A stretch of DNA of 64,000 nucleotides, taken from positions 124,001-188,000 of the forward strand of contig NZ_FTNA01000004.1 of assembly GCF_900156205.1 (NCBI RefSeq), read 5' to 3'. Each line of letters begins with the position of its first letter. Position 1 is the stretch's first letter. The DNA comes from Leptospira interrogans (GTDB taxonomy: Bacteria; Spirochaetota; Leptospiria; Leptospirales; Leptospiraceae). The notes beneath the pieces are model-generated. The model was not told the origin of the DNA. It did no database searches and saw nothing but the letters and a program-made list of their open reading frames with translations. Positions 63,664 to 64,000 of the stretch are shown here, one piece after another. The position numbers were made by a program, and so were the translations under genes.

Positions 63664-64000
63664 GTGAAAAACGGATTCTTAATCTTTTTAGTTATTCTTT
63701 CGTTTCTTTCTTGTAAAATTAATTCTTCTAATTATATCCTAAGTACAAAATCTTTTTCCGAAAAAAATCTCAACGGAAACCTCTGTGCGATTTTAATCAA
63801 TCAAACCACAAACAATAAAATTTACTTTCAAAAAGATGAATGTTTTTATAAAACTCCCCCTTCTTCTTTGTTTCATCCTGTTTTAGCTTTCATTTCTGTA
63901 GAAGGAGGTTATCTTAAAGAAAATCAAACCCTTTTTTTCTGGGATAAAACTAGATACCCTTATATTCGTTGGCAAAAAGATCAAAATCTAAAATCTGCTT
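63664..64000 (+). CDS. class D beta-lactamase-like lipoprotein, N-terminal part, catalytic lysine lost
   Basis: From a GTG at 63664 (a TTG at 63649 is also possible) the frame is open to the window edge, 112 codons. The leader [17 protein letters not shown] has a clear lipobox. The next part resembles class D beta-lactamases and related penicillin-binding folds: [20 protein letters not shown], then [13 protein letters not shown] where PASTFKIPNTL is expected, and [17 protein letters not shown] where FKWDGKKYPIKAWNRDQ is expected. The Ser is present but the Lys of the SxxK motif is not, so hydrolysis is unlikely. The rest of the gene is outside the window. Confidence 0.6.
   Translation, partial: MKNGFLIFLVILSFLSCKINSSNYILSTKSFSEKNLNGNLCAILINQTTNNKIYFQKDECFYKTPPSSLFHPVLAFISVEGGYLKENQTLFFWDKTRYPYIRWQKDQNLKSA

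Overview
The window looks like part of the chromosome of a pathogenic Leptospira (spirochaete). The evidence is a low-GC sequence, a very long one-strand surface-polysaccharide (rfb, O-antigen) locus that starts with a MarR-type EPS regulator, families I associate with Leptospira rfb loci (LIC12192-type 'sporadic carbohydrate cluster' proteins, two nonulosonic-acid gene sets), SBBP beta-propeller lipoproteins, and intergenic DNA full of short dispersed repeats. I cannot name the species or serovar from sequence alone.

Region 1 (44871 down to 1, all on the minus strand) is the polysaccharide locus. In transcription order it runs as follows. First come the MarR-type regulator, fcl, an LhgO-like oxidoreductase, and a heptose-type module (GmhA-like isomerase, epimerase, nucleotidyltransferase, and a kinase/nucleotidyltransferase whose two domains are in the reverse of the usual HldE order). 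Next are an SDR, two tandem sugar aminotransferases, a HAD-phosphotransferase fusion, a two-subunit transketolase, a 2OG-Fe(II) oxygenase with its LIC12192-type partner, a Nudix hydrolase and a methyltransferase. After a small pseudogene there is an aminodeoxysugar module (WbuC cupin, C-methyltransferase, aminotransferase, formyltransferase). Then comes a recombination scar where the 3' end of an fcl copy runs directly into a beheaded NeuD-type acyltransferase gene. This is followed by glycosyltransferases, an ABC exporter, a WxcM-like ketoisomerase and a GT2/GT-C pair. A legionaminic-acid-type set follows (LegF, LegB, LegC, LegH, LegI, LegG, PtmE). A second ulosonic-acid set comes last: a CBS-NeuB-SAF-TIM-barrel fusion, a KdnA-like aminotransferase, a NeuA-like cytidylyltransferase, a KdnB-like dehydrogenase and a radical SAM enzyme. 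The window begins inside a carbamoyltransferase gene.

Region 2 (about 44.9-55.7 kb) is gene-poor and repeat-rich. It holds nested miniature elements. Two copies of one outer element each carry a different inner insertion, so each copy serves as the empty site for the other. Hairpin repeats with a conserved loop and changing but still paired stems are scattered here and in the rfb intergenic gaps. The real genes are a lysine-tailed nucleic-acid-binding candidate, two tandemly duplicated SBBP beta-propeller lipoproteins, and a two-gene Hsp20 operon preceded by two CIRCE-like (HrcA) operators and followed by a hairpin and a strong intrinsic terminator.

Region 3 (55.7-64 kb) is ordinary chromosome: a DUF486 membrane protein, a nucleotidyltransferase, a SCO1/SenC copper chaperone, a copper gene group (multicopper oxidase, small membrane protein, lipoprotein with plastocyanin-like and beta-helix domains), a HisKA_2 histidine kinase, a small membrane protein, and the first part of a class D beta-lactamase-like lipoprotein that appears to lack the catalytic lysine.

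No tRNA, rRNA, intact transposase, phage gene or CRISPR array was seen.
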